From an uncultured Bacteroidia bacterium (GTDB lineage: Bacteria > Bacteroidota > Bacteroidia > Bacteroidales > UBA932): 64,000 nt of DNA. The stretch spans positions 124,001 through 188,000 of the forward strand of contig CACZCQ010000003.1 in assembly GCA_902779765.1 (NCBI GenBank), read 5' to 3'. The notes below the pieces were generated by a model, which worked only from the letters and a program-made list of their open reading frames with translations, did no database searches and had not been told where the DNA came from. Below, piece after piece: positions 35,116 through 44,133 of the stretch (position 1 is the stretch's first letter; the number at the start of each line of letters is the position of its first letter). Both the position numbers and the translations under genes were made by a program.

Positions 35116-36126
35116 GACGGTGACAGCGGTGCTGTCCATCGGAATCGTATTTTCCACGGAATCAAGGACTTCCTTGTAACGTGGCTCCTCGTCACGGAAA
35201 ATGTCGTATTGGTTGAGTACGGACTTGATGTAGGCAGTAGTCTCCGCACTCTGTTCCCTTCCGTCAAGGTCCTCGAGGGTCCTGCCTTCTCCGCAGTTGT
35301 ATGATGCGATGGTCAGTCTCATCAGCATCTCGGGGTCGTCTGTATATGCGCTGAACAACTTCTGGAGCATCGAAAGATACTTCGCTCCTGCGGTTATGTT
35401 CTCCTCCGGATCGAGCACGTTGTCCACTCCAAAGCGCTTTGCAGTGCGAGGCATCATCTGCATAAGTCCTACCGCTCCCCTGGGCGAGGTAACATCTATC
35501 CTGAACATCGACTCGCTCCAGATAAGGGCGGCCAGAAGTCTCCAGTCCCAGCCGATGACCCTGGAATTCCTCTTGATTGATTCGTCATACGGACTGATGA
35601 TCCTGGGGTTCCTTTTGGAAGAATAGGGGTTGTAGCAGTTGAAGAAACGCTGGACCAAAGAAGGATATTCAGGGGTAGACTTGAAGGAATTGAACCACCT
35701 GATGATCTCATGCCCTTTGTATGGATTCGACTTGAATACCCAGGCGACGGATGAATCGACCGGAAACAATGCCGTAATGCCTTGGACTGCAGGGATTTCC
35801 TCGGGTGGTACCACCAGCACGGAGAGACTGTCCAGCAGAAGCGAATCAGCATAGTCGGCACCTTTCTCGGCGAGCGTGATGATGGTGGAGTCGCTGTGGG
35901 CGTTCCCGAAAGCTTTCAGGAGCTCATAGTTGAATCCGGAGAGATATCCCTTCGACAGATAGTTCTTATAACTCTCCAGACCGAGTATGCACTTGAAAGG
36001 CTTGTCCTTGAAGGAGTCGGATGCCTTCTGCGACTGGTATCTGCCGGTCACCGGAATTATCAGAAGCACCAGGAGGGTAGGGACCAGGTACCTCAGGAAT
36101 TTCTTGAATACTCTCTTGACTCCCAT
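35029..36126 (-). CDS. MltF-like membrane-bound lytic transglycosylase
   Basis: The 365-residue protein has an N-terminal membrane segment (LRYLVPTLLVLLIIPV). Next comes a solute-binding-protein-like domain (about 40-150, KPFKCILGLESYKNYLSKGY onward), then a C-terminal SLT domain. The catalytic Glu is E205 in IWSESMFRID, followed by SPRGAVGLMQMMPRTA and IASYNCGEGRT. It would cleave peptidoglycan to 1,6-anhydro-muropeptides. The last ~28 residues (GPDGLGGIDPGDEHAGDEKQ...) come from sequence antisense to the permease gene and look like a readthrough tail. It follows the porin gene by 9 nt. Confidence 0.9.
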   Translation of the reverse strand: MGVKRVFKKFLRYLVPTLLVLLIIPVTGRYQSQKASDSFKDKPFKCILGLESYKNYLSKGYLSGFNYELLKAFGNAHSDSTIITLAEKGADYADSLLLDSLSVLVVPPEEIPAVQGITALFPVDSSVAWVFKSNPYKGHEIIRWFNSFKSTPEYPSLVQRFFNCYNPYSSKRNPRIISPYDESIKRNSRVIGWDWRLLAALIWSESMFRIDVTSPRGAVGLMQMMPRTAKRFGVDNVLDPEENITAGAKYLSMLQKLFSAYTDDPEMLMRLTIASYNCGEGRTLEDLDGREQSAETTAYIKSVLNQYDIFRDEEPRYKEVLDSVENTIPMDSTAVTVLLGPDGLGGIDPGDEHAGDEKQQHDDKE

Positions 36127-36135
36127 CGGCTGTTA

Positions 36136-38820
36136 TCAGTGAATTCCGGAGAAACCGCCCCTTCCGCCGCGGCCGGAGTTCCCTGAACCTCCTGAAAGGC
36201 CGGAGCCGGCCTGGACCTGGGTATTCTGGTGCGGCTGCAGGTAGAACGGCCAGTATATTCCGAACTTCAGAGCCCTCTGGGTCCGGATGTAATTATGCGT
36301 ACTGAAATAGTCGAACTTGTCCATCGGCCATCCCTGACCGACATTCTCGACCTTCACGAAAATGCAGGCCCTCTTCCATTGGACGTTCACGAAAGCGTCG
36401 ATTACGGGGCCGTTGTTGTACTTCTCCTCCTTCTGGTTGTAGAACACTCCCACAGCCGGATTCCATGCAGGAGAGTAGTACTTGGTGTTGTACCAGGCAT
36501 CGGCTCCGAGCTGCATCTGCATCACTCCGTGGCTGATGTCGAACTGAAGGTACCATCGCGCGTTCGCGGCGAGGGTCGGCACGGGGACCACGTCCTGGTT
36601 GGACGATACCTGGAAGAGGACGCGGTTGTCGAGATGGAGGGGCCCCAGCACGAAGGCTTTCGTGACCGAAGCGCTCAGGACGCTCATGGGATCGGCATTC
36701 TGCCTTACTACGGCCAGGGAATCGAAATAGACGTTGTTGGCGAGGAGGGCATAGCCGGCCTCAGCGCTGAATTTCCACCTCGGGATATCCATCCTGGCCT
36801 GCAGCTTGGTGGTCGAGACCTTTCCGAAGTCATTGTCCCACTTGTAATGGTTGGAATAGTAGCGGCGCTGATAATGCTCAGGTTCCCTGAGGGAAGTCTC
36901 GAAGTGGAGGTTCAACGACACCGGGCTGTGCTTGGCCTTCCTGAAAGGATACATCGACAGCTTTGCGTTCGCCTTGACGGACATGTCGTTCATCTCGTTC
37001 CCGAGGAAAACATAATCACCCGTGGCATCCCACTGGATATAGTTCCTGAGCTGGCCTTCCACTCCGGCATACACGAAGGTGGAGTTCCATACCGTATTGA
37101 CGCTACCGTTGAGGAAAGTCGGGTCGAAATCGTACCAGGAGGTGATACGGTTGCCGATACCTCCGTTGAGTTTCGAGACGATGGCTTCTTCGGACCAGGG
37201 TTGCAGCCTCAGGAATATCCTGTTCTCCAGTTTGGAAACCCTGGCGGAGTCGCTGGTGTTAGTGGGGTGGTAGAAGAAGTTCCTGCCATAGAAATTCCTC
37301 CCTATCACATCACTCGAGGAGATCTGGTCGGTATAGTTCCTGCGGTACACCGAATATTCAGAACTGTGGCCGATGAAGGCCGTGGTGACGTCGTCCTTCC
37401 CGAGCGTGTCGGCCGCCTCCCTCTCGGCGGCATTGACCGCCACCAGACTGTCGACATTGGCGATCAGCAAGGAGTCGCCTGAAGACATGATCCTCTGGCG
37501 GAAATCCTTGTCGCTCTTCCTGTCCTGGAGTTTCTTTATGAAGCTGAACGGGATCCTGTACTGCTGGTCGAGGAATACCGTCTTCCTGGTGGTCGTGCTG
37601 TTCGCTGAGGACAGGTGGACCGGATACTCTCGGGCATCCAGGGTCGTGTCCCTGACCATCGAAATGTCAGTGGTTCCGCCGTTTTCATTCCGGACTATCT
37701 TGTTGTGGATATAGCCGGCATGCATCAGGTATTTCTTGCCAAGATAGTTGGTGGTGGCTGAGAAGGTCTTGTTGGTCGTCTTCTCGTGCTCCATTATTCC
37801 GTTGCCTCCGAAGCGGTTGTATTCCAGGGTGTAATTCAGTGCCGGGAAGATGTTCTGGGATGTCAGGATATGGAGGTTGTCCGACTCTTTCTGGGAGTTG
37901 GCGAAGAGGGTGCCGAAATAGCCGAGCTCGGTATAAGCCGTCTTGGTGTTGTACATCGGCAGCGTCTTTGCCGAATAGGTCCACGCCTCGTATGGAGTGT
38001 AGAACGATACCCCGCTCTCGCTGGCCCGGTTGAAGTAGTTGTAATACTGCAGAGGAGAACCGGCGACTCCGAGCCAGGAGGCATTGACATCCTTCCGGTA
38101 GAACGGATAGTCATGGAACCGGAAGTTGAAGTTAGTGTCGGGCTCGCTGACGTCCATCTTGTGGAATTCCCTTTCATGGGTCCACTGGATGATCCTCTTG
38201 TACTGCATGGAATCCGTCAGGGCGAAGGTCTCAAGGATCCTGGGAGTATTCTCGCGGATGCTGTCCCTGACCGCCTTTGCATCGTCACGGATGGCCTGGA
38301 GGCTGTCTGCACGCTGCTTCTTGATCCTCTCCTTCAGTTCCGTTTCATATTTCTTCCTCTCTGTCTTGGACATCCCGGCAAGCCAGGCTTCATGGGCGGC
38401 CTTCTTCCTTTCCGCCACACCCAGCGTATAGAGGGAATCCAGGATCGGCCAGTCTAGGCTGTCTCCGGCCTGCTTGAGTGAATCACTCACGAAGGCATGG
38501 GTCAGGGAGTCGATGAGGGCGACGTAATACTTGTACCTGAACGGGTCCGTCTCCCTAAGGGAATCCGGAGGGAATATCGTATCCCTTGCTGTCAGCACGG
38601 GGGTGGTGTCGATGAGGGAAAGGAAAGAGGAAGTGTCGCCCAGGCCAGTGCCTCCCCGCTTTATGAAAGGATTCCTGTAGCGTATGGTATCGGGCCTCTG
38701 GGGCGATTCGGCGCATACGAAACCGTATCCCGGGTCTCCGTCCGTGGGACGGAAGCCCATGCCTACCGCGTGGAGCGAAATGATACACACCACGACCAGG
38801 GGGAACCACACTCTCTTCAT
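36136..38820 (-). CDS. putative outer-membrane porin
   Basis: This is an 894-residue exported protein. After a signal peptide and a disordered N-terminal region there is a charged helical stretch (about 145-190, ERKKAAHEAWLAGMSKTERK onward). About 650 residues of alternating aromatic beta-strand pattern follow, for example NFNFRFHDYPFYRKDVNASW, YTLEYNRFGGNGIM and WYNTKYYSPAWNPAVGVFYN. This matches the Bacteroidetes putative porin family. The C terminus ends in a Gly-rich tail (SGLSGGSGNSGRGGRGGFSG), unusual for a barrel that should end on a strand. A strong promoter lies 6 nt before the ATG. Confidence 0.82.
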   Translation of the reverse strand: MKRVWFPLVVVCIISLHAVGMGFRPTDGDPGYGFVCAESPQRPDTIRYRNPFIKRGGTGLGDTSSFLSLIDTTPVLTARDTIFPPDSLRETDPFRYKYYVALIDSLTHAFVSDSLKQAGDSLDWPILDSLYTLGVAERKKAAHEAWLAGMSKTERKKYETELKERIKKQRADSLQAIRDDAKAVRDSIRENTPRILETFALTDSMQYKRIIQWTHEREFHKMDVSEPDTNFNFRFHDYPFYRKDVNASWLGVAGSPLQYYNYFNRASESGVSFYTPYEAWTYSAKTLPMYNTKTAYTELGYFGTLFANSQKESDNLHILTSQNIFPALNYTLEYNRFGGNGIMEHEKTTNKTFSATTNYLGKKYLMHAGYIHNKIVRNENGGTTDISMVRDTTLDAREYPVHLSSANSTTTRKTVFLDQQYRIPFSFIKKLQDRKSDKDFRQRIMSSGDSLLIANVDSLVAVNAAEREAADTLGKDDVTTAFIGHSSEYSVYRRNYTDQISSSDVIGRNFYGRNFFYHPTNTSDSARVSKLENRIFLRLQPWSEEAIVSKLNGGIGNRITSWYDFDPTFLNGSVNTVWNSTFVYAGVEGQLRNYIQWDATGDYVFLGNEMNDMSVKANAKLSMYPFRKAKHSPVSLNLHFETSLREPEHYQRRYYSNHYKWDNDFGKVSTTKLQARMDIPRWKFSAEAGYALLANNVYFDSLAVVRQNADPMSVLSASVTKAFVLGPLHLDNRVLFQVSSNQDVVPVPTLAANARWYLQFDISHGVMQMQLGADAWYNTKYYSPAWNPAVGVFYNQKEEKYNNGPVIDAFVNVQWKRACIFVKVENVGQGWPMDKFDYFSTHNYIRTQRALKFGIYWPFYLQPHQNTQVQAGSGLSGGSGNSGRGGRGGFSGIH

Positions 38821-38826
38821 AACCTA

Positions 38827-38858
38827 CAAAGGTACTCTTTTTCTGTTTTTTCAACAAA
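38827..38858 (-). promoter_or_regulatory. porin promoter, leaderless geometry
   Basis: On the minus strand TTTG (38855-38858) is followed by 20 nt and TACCTTTG (38827-38834), both full matches. Six bases separate the -7 box from the porin ATG at 38820, so the transcript should begin at or next to the start codon. Confidence 0.7.
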
Positions 38859-38893
38859 TCCCGAGCCGTCCTGAAAATCTCAGGAATATTTCG

Positions 38894-38901
38894 TAAATTT
38901 G
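38894..38901 (+). promoter_or_regulatory. -7 box for the glycogen operon
   Basis: TAAATTTG is a full match to TAnnTTTG, six bases before ATG 38908 of glgB. No clear -33 element is present. If used, the message starts at the first ATG, or gives a leader of about ten bases to the second ATG at 38917. Confidence 0.5.
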
Positions 38902-38907
38902 AAAACT

Positions 38908-40884
38908 ATGGTAAGAATGAAGAAGATATATAAAACCGACCCTTATCTCGAGCCTTTCAAGGAGGCTATCGAGGCCAGGCACGAAAGGATCCTGGCCGCC
39001 AGGAAGAAGATCACCGGCGACGGAAGCCTGTCCGAAGGGATCAACAATCATCTCTATTACGGCCTTCACAAGGAACCGGACGGATCGTGGGTGATCAGGG
39101 AATGGGCTCCCAATGCTTCCAGGCTGTATCTCGAAGGGGATTTCAACAACTGGAAACGGACTTCCGCCTATGAGTTCAAGGCTGTCGGAGCCGGTAATTG
39201 GGAGTTGAGGATGGACGGTATGTTCCTCAACCATGGGGACCTCTACAAGCTGTATGTCGAGTGGCCGGGAGGCGGCGGTGAAAGGATTCCCGCATATTGC
39301 ACCCGCCTGGTCCAGGACCCCAAGACCAAGGTGTTCTGCGCACAGGTCTGGGAACCCGCGGAACCATATTCCTGGAAGAATGACAGGACTTTCCGGAGGC
39401 CTCATCCACTGATCTATGAATGCCATATCGGAATGAGTTCCGAGGAACCCAAGGTCGCAAGTTTCAGTGAATTCCGGAAAAATGTCCTGCCACGGGTGAA
39501 GAAGCTCGGGTACGATACCATCCAGATAATGGCGCTGCAGGAGCACCCGTATTACGGCTCTTTCGGTTACCAGGTGTCCAATTTCTTCGCCCTCAGTTCC
39601 CGTTTCGGGACTCCGGAGGAATTCAAGGAGCTGGTGGATACTGCTCACGGAATGGGAATCGCGGTGGTTATGGATATCGTCCATTCCCACAGCGTCGACA
39701 ACGTGGCCGAAGGCCTGAGTCTGTTTGACGGGCGTGACGACCTGTATTTCTACCAGGGCCCCCAGGGGCACCATCCTGCCTGGGGCTCGAGGTGTTTCGA
39801 TTACGGCAAGGACGAGGTCATAAGATTCCTGCTGTCGAACTGCAAATACTGGCTGGAAGAATACCATCTGGACGGTTTCCGTTTCGACGGGGTGACCAGC
39901 ATGATCTATTGGGACCATGGTCTCGGCAAGGATTTCGGCGACTATGCGCTGTACTTCGACCAGGGAGTCGATGAGAATGCGGTCACCTACCTTGCTCTGG
40001 CCAACATGCTGACCAGGGAGGTCAAGCCCGGAGCGATAACCATAGCCGAGGACGTGAGCGGAATGGCCGGACTGGCGGCTCCGTTCGAAGCCGGCGGAGT
40101 CGGATTCGACTTCCGTATGGCGATGGGGATCGCCGACCACTGGATCAAGTGGATCAAGGAAAAGTCCGACGAACAGTGGAGCCCCGGCGAGATGTGGTAC
40201 GAGCTTACCAACAAGCGTGCGGATGAGAAGACGGTCAGCTATGCCGAGTGCCATGACCAGGCCCTGGTCGGTGACAAGACCATCATCTTCCGTCTGATGG
40301 ACAAGGAGATGTATTTCTCCATGAACATGGAGTCGCAGAATCCCGTCGTCGACAGGGGAATCGCCCTCCACAAGCTCATAAGGCTGGCCACCCTCGGGAC
40401 AGCCGGCAACGGGTACCTCAATTTCATGGGCAATGAATTCGGTCATCCCGAGTGGATCGATTTCCCCCGCGAAGGCAATAACTGGAGTTTCGACCATGCC
40501 AGGAGACTCTGGTCGCTGGCGGACAACGGATTCCTGCGCTATCCCCGTCTCCAGGCTTTCGACAGGGCCATGATCCATCTGGTCAAGCGCTACGGAGTCC
40601 TGTCGGAAAAACCTGTGCTCCTGAGAGCGGACGAGGAAAAGAAAATCTTGATATTTGGCCGCAAAAACCTTATCTTTGCACTGAATTTCAACCCGGTAGG
40701 TTCCTATGCCGACTATGGCTTCCCGGCACCTCCCGGCAAGTATGTGAAAGTGCTTGATTCTGATGCGGAAGAGTTCAACGGATTCTCGCGCCTTGAAGGT
40801 GACGGGAATCACTTTACCGTGGACGGAACGTTGAGCCTTTATCTGCCGAGCCGCTGTGCGCTCGTGCTGAAAAAAGAAGATTAG
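38908..40884 (+). CDS. glgB: 1,4-alpha-glucan branching enzyme (GH13, eukaryote-like subfamily)
   Basis: The protein has 658 residues from ATG 38908; ATG 38917 (MKKIYKTD) is an alternative. An N-terminal CBM48-like domain contains GSWVIREWAPNASRLYLEGD. The GH13 barrel has nucleophile D327 (DGFRFDGVTSM), acid/base E381 (ITIAEDVSGM) and the third carboxylate D450 (YAECHDQALVGDKT). The IYWDHG stretch after the nucleophile and the FMGNEFGHPEWIDFPREGN segment are typical of GH13_8 enzymes, the group of eukaryotic and some bacterial branching enzymes. It introduces alpha-1,6 branches in glycogen. It opens a six-gene operon. Confidence 0.95.
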   Translation: MVRMKKIYKTDPYLEPFKEAIEARHERILAARKKITGDGSLSEGINNHLYYGLHKEPDGSWVIREWAPNASRLYLEGDFNNWKRTSAYEFKAVGAGNWELRMDGMFLNHGDLYKLYVEWPGGGGERIPAYCTRLVQDPKTKVFCAQVWEPAEPYSWKNDRTFRRPHPLIYECHIGMSSEEPKVASFSEFRKNVLPRVKKLGYDTIQIMALQEHPYYGSFGYQVSNFFALSSRFGTPEEFKELVDTAHGMGIAVVMDIVHSHSVDNVAEGLSLFDGRDDLYFYQGPQGHHPAWGSRCFDYGKDEVIRFLLSNCKYWLEEYHLDGFRFDGVTSMIYWDHGLGKDFGDYALYFDQGVDENAVTYLALANMLTREVKPGAITIAEDVSGMAGLAAPFEAGGVGFDFRMAMGIADHWIKWIKEKSDEQWSPGEMWYELTNKRADEKTVSYAECHDQALVGDKTIIFRLMDKEMYFSMNMESQNPVVDRGIALHKLIRLATLGTAGNGYLNFMGNEFGHPEWIDFPREGNNWSFDHARRLWSLADNGFLRYPRLQAFDRAMIHLVKRYGVLSEKPVLLRADEEKKILIFGRKNLIFALNFNPVGSYADYGFPAPPGKYVKVLDSDAEEFNGFSRLEGDGNHFTVDGTLSLYLPSRCALVLKKED

Positions 40885-40902
40885 TTTAATTAGCTGGATT
40901 AT

Positions 40903-42834
40903 ATGGCTTTTCTGAAATTCAACAAGTCCGAGCTGGTCAATCTCTCATATTCTCTGAAGAGGGAGATCATCAGTGCCAGCAAGACGGGTGCCTATTGCAA
41001 CACGTCGATCGTGACTTGCAACACAAGACGTTATCACGGCCTGCTGGCCGTCCCTGTCGACAGGTTCGGAGGCAGGAAGCACCTGCTGCTCTCATCGATG
41101 GACGAGAGCCTGGTGCTGGGAGGAAAACAATTCAACCTGGGTATCCATTGCTATGGGGATATCTATGAGCCCAGGGGACACAAGTACATCATCGACTTCG
41201 AGGCCGACCCTGTACCGAAGATCACCTACAAGGTGGGAAGCATGGTCCTGACGAAGACCATCCTTCTGGTCCCCGACGCAGACCAGGTGATGGTCCGTTA
41301 CGACCTGGTGAACGCACCTGCGAAGGTCAGGCTGCTGCTCACTCCTTTCCTGGCTTTCAGGGATATCCATTCCCTGACCCAGGAGAATCCCAATGCCCGT
41401 ACCGAGGGCTGGGAGATCAGGAACGGAATGGCCTGGAACCTGTACGACGGCTTCCCGGACCTGAACATCCAGTTCAATACCAAGGAGGTCGAATTCTCTT
41501 CCACTCCCTGCTGGTACAAGGGTATCACCTATTCCGACGAGTACAGGCGCGGATTCGACTGCCGCGAGGACCTTTATGTCCCCGGACATTTCGAAGTCGA
41601 CCTCAAGGAAGGGGACGCCATCGTATTCTCGGCTTCGGTCGCTGAAGTTGCCCCCACGCAGTTGAAGAGACATTTCGACACCATCCTTTCGAAGGTGCCG
41701 AGCATAACTTCCTATCATGACCAGCTGCTCCATTGCGCCGACCTGCTCATTCAGGACAGGGGAGGGCACAAGAGGATCAATGCAGGCTTCTCCTGGATGT
41801 ATACCGGCCTCCTGAGGGAGACCATCCAGGCTCTCCCGGGAATGACCCTGTTCGCCGGAGGCGATCTCAAGGCATTCGAGGAAATCCTGGACAACCTGAT
41901 CGCCGACGAACAGGAAAGACTGTTCCACAGGACCACCCAGGTGGAGGCTCCGCTCCGCATAGCAGGCGCCTTGAGGCAGTATATCCAGTTCGGGGCTGAT
42001 CCCAAGGTGGTCTGGAAGAAGTACGGACCTGTGATCAAGGGTATCCTTGAGAGTTATCTGCCCGGCAGGAGGGCTGAAGTGGTGATGCAGCCCAACGGAC
42101 TTCTCTGGGCCCAGCTCGAAGGTTGGGCACTCTCATGGATGAATGCCTACATCGAAGGCCGTCCGGTTACCGAAAGGGCCGGATTCCAGGTCGAGACCAA
42201 TTCCTTCTGGTACCACACGATCTGCTTCGCCCTTGAGATGGAGACCAGATACGGTCCCAAGGGCAGTGCTTTCGTGAAGGAATGGACCAGGATCCGCGAC
42301 CTCGTCAGGGAGAACTTCCAGCCGGTGTTCTGGAATCCACGTGCCGGGTACCTTGCCGATTACGTGGACAACTACGGACAGCATATGGAGGTCCGTCCCA
42401 ATATGATTTATGCCCTCGTCGAGGAGGACATGCCCGTCGAGCCAGAAGTCGCCAGGTCGGTCATGCATGTCATCGACAACGAACTGGTCACCCGCAGGGG
42501 CATCCGCACCCTTTCACCCCGCAACGCCGACTACAAGGGCGTTTACGAGGGTTCCCAGTATGACAGGGACCTCGCATACCACGGTGGCAGCACCAGGGTA
42601 TTCCTGCTTGCCCCTTACATCCATGTGAGTTTCATGCTCAAGGGACCTTCCTTCCTCAAGAAGGCCGAATGGCTGGTCGAAGGATTCTACGAGGATCTCA
42701 ACAAGCACGGAGTCGGTGCATTCTCGGAGCTTTATGACGGTGATCCGCCCCATGAGCCCCACGGAGCCATCTCCTCCGCGCTCAGTACCTCGGCCCTCCT
42801 GATGGTTGATTATTTCATCGCCAAATACAAGTAG
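40903..42834 (+). CDS. glycogen debranching enzyme, amylo-alpha-1,6-glucosidase family (GH133-like)
   Basis: The 643-residue protein has an N-terminal beta-rich domain (GAYCNTSIVTCNTRRYHGLL near residue 28, a hallmark of the archaeal/bacterial GDE_N domain). The C-terminal (alpha/alpha)6 barrel contains INAGFSWMYTGLLRETIQAL, NALWAQ-like NGLLWAQLEGWALSWM, and HEPHGAISSALS. It should hydrolyse alpha-1,6 linkages of glycogen limit dextrins. It lies 18 nt downstream of glgB and three bases before the GT4 gene, which fits coupled expression. Mechanism is inferred from family. Confidence 0.9.
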   Translation: MAFLKFNKSELVNLSYSLKREIISASKTGAYCNTSIVTCNTRRYHGLLAVPVDRFGGRKHLLLSSMDESLVLGGKQFNLGIHCYGDIYEPRGHKYIIDFEADPVPKITYKVGSMVLTKTILLVPDADQVMVRYDLVNAPAKVRLLLTPFLAFRDIHSLTQENPNARTEGWEIRNGMAWNLYDGFPDLNIQFNTKEVEFSSTPCWYKGITYSDEYRRGFDCREDLYVPGHFEVDLKEGDAIVFSASVAEVAPTQLKRHFDTILSKVPSITSYHDQLLHCADLLIQDRGGHKRINAGFSWMYTGLLRETIQALPGMTLFAGGDLKAFEEILDNLIADEQERLFHRTTQVEAPLRIAGALRQYIQFGADPKVVWKKYGPVIKGILESYLPGRRAEVVMQPNGLLWAQLEGWALSWMNAYIEGRPVTERAGFQVETNSFWYHTICFALEMETRYGPKGSAFVKEWTRIRDLVRENFQPVFWNPRAGYLADYVDNYGQHMEVRPNMIYALVEEDMPVEPEVARSVMHVIDNELVTRRGIRTLSPRNADYKGVYEGSQYDRDLAYHGGSTRVFLLAPYIHVSFMLKGPSFLKKAEWLVEGFYEDLNKHGVGAFSELYDGDPPHEPHGAISSALSTSALLMVDYFIAKYK

Positions 42835-42837
42835 GAT

Positions 42838-44127
42838 ATGAAAGTTCTGATGTTCGGATGGGAGTTTCCTCCCCATATCGCCGGCGGTCTGGGTACTGCC
42901 TGCTACGGAATAGTCAAGGGACTGGCCCACAACGGCGTTGATACAATATTCGTAATGCCTTCCGCATCCGGTGACGAGGACCAGAGCGTGGCCCGGATCA
43001 TCAATGCGAGCGACGTCGCCGTCGAGGCCGTGAGTTCATCGGTCGACGAGTTCCTGGACAAGGTGAAATTCGTGAGGGTGGGTTCAAACATGATCCCTTA
43101 CGCAGATCCCGATGAGTTCTATGAACTGGTCGAAGCCGAGAAGAAGCTTCGCGAGCAGTCCGATTACAAGATCTACGGGGCGAAATACCGTTTCTCCGGC
43201 AAGTACGGATCCAACCTCCTCGAAGAGGTTGCAAGGTATGCCATGGTAGGCGGTACGATTGCGATGGAGCACAAGGATGAGTTCGACCTTATCCACGCTC
43301 ACGACTGGCTGACCTATCTGGCCGGAATAGCCGCCAAGGAGCTCACCGGCAAGCCGCTGGTCGTCCATGTCCACGCCACGTCCTTCGACCGCGGTACCGA
43401 GGACATGATCGACAGCAGGGTCTTCGATATCGAGAAGAGGGGAATGATGGCGGCCGACAAGGTCATAGCCGTGAGCGACCTGACCAGGAATATCGTGATC
43501 AACAAGTACGGTATCTCTCCTGACAAGGTGGTCACCGTCCATAATGCCGTGGATTTCAGCGGCCGTGAGAATGTGAAGGTCGAGCGCGGGGTCCGTGACA
43601 AGGTCGTCACCTTCCTCGGCAGGATTACCTTCCAGAAGGGTCCCGAATATTTCATCGAGGCTGCTGCCAAGGTCCTCAAGAGGACCGACGGCGTGCGTTT
43701 CGTGATGGCGGGAAGCGGAGACATGATGAACCGCTGCATCCGCCACGCCGCCCGTCTGGGAATATCCGACCGTTTCCACTTCACCGGTTTCCTGCGCGGA
43801 GCCGAGGTCCAGAAGATGTTCGCAATGTCGGATGTCTATATCATGCCCTCGGTGTCGGAGCCTTTCGGCATATCTCCCCTGGAGGCCATGAGGACAAACG
43901 TCCCCTCCATCATTTCCAACCAGTCGGGTGCGGCTGAGGTACTCAAGTACGCCTTCAAGGTGGACTTCTGGGATGTCGACGCCATGGCGGACGACATCTA
44001 CGCCCTCCTCAAGTATCCTGCCCTTGCCGATTTCTCGGCCAAGGCCGGTTACGACGAGGTCAACAGGCTCAAGTGGAACATCGCCACTGCCAAGATGAAG
44101 AAAGTTTATGAATCCGTCATTAAATAG
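42838..44127 (+). CDS. GT4 family glycosyltransferase (glucan-associated)
   Basis: This 429-residue GT-B fold enzyme begins MKVLMFGWEFPPHIAGGLGT, where the KxGGL-like glycine loop binds the acceptor or donor. The nucleotide-sugar side shows GRITFQKGPEYFIEAAAKV, and the EX7E motif lies in SVSEPFGISPLEAM. The N-terminal loop resembles starch/glycogen synthases (GT5), but the remainder fits GT4. Position inside the glycogen operon suggests a glucan or maltosyl-type glucosyltransferase, possibly for priming. The donor sugar cannot be determined. Confidence 0.85.
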   Translation: MKVLMFGWEFPPHIAGGLGTACYGIVKGLAHNGVDTIFVMPSASGDEDQSVARIINASDVAVEAVSSSVDEFLDKVKFVRVGSNMIPYADPDEFYELVEAEKKLREQSDYKIYGAKYRFSGKYGSNLLEEVARYAMVGGTIAMEHKDEFDLIHAHDWLTYLAGIAAKELTGKPLVVHVHATSFDRGTEDMIDSRVFDIEKRGMMAADKVIAVSDLTRNIVINKYGISPDKVVTVHNAVDFSGRENVKVERGVRDKVVTFLGRITFQKGPEYFIEAAAKVLKRTDGVRFVMAGSGDMMNRCIRHAARLGISDRFHFTGFLRGAEVQKMFAMSDVYIMPSVSEPFGISPLEAMRTNVPSIISNQSGAAEVLKYAFKVDFWDVDAMADDIYALLKYPALADFSAKAGYDEVNRLKWNIATAKMKKVYESVIK

Positions 44128-44133
44128 TCAGTC

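Noticed and set aside
38851-40812. 653-codon open frame antisense to glgB, and similar long antisense frames such as 45022-46458 and 11905-13119
   Set aside because: They mirror strongly coding genes on the other strand, have no family motifs, and owe their length to the codon bias of this GC-rich genome.
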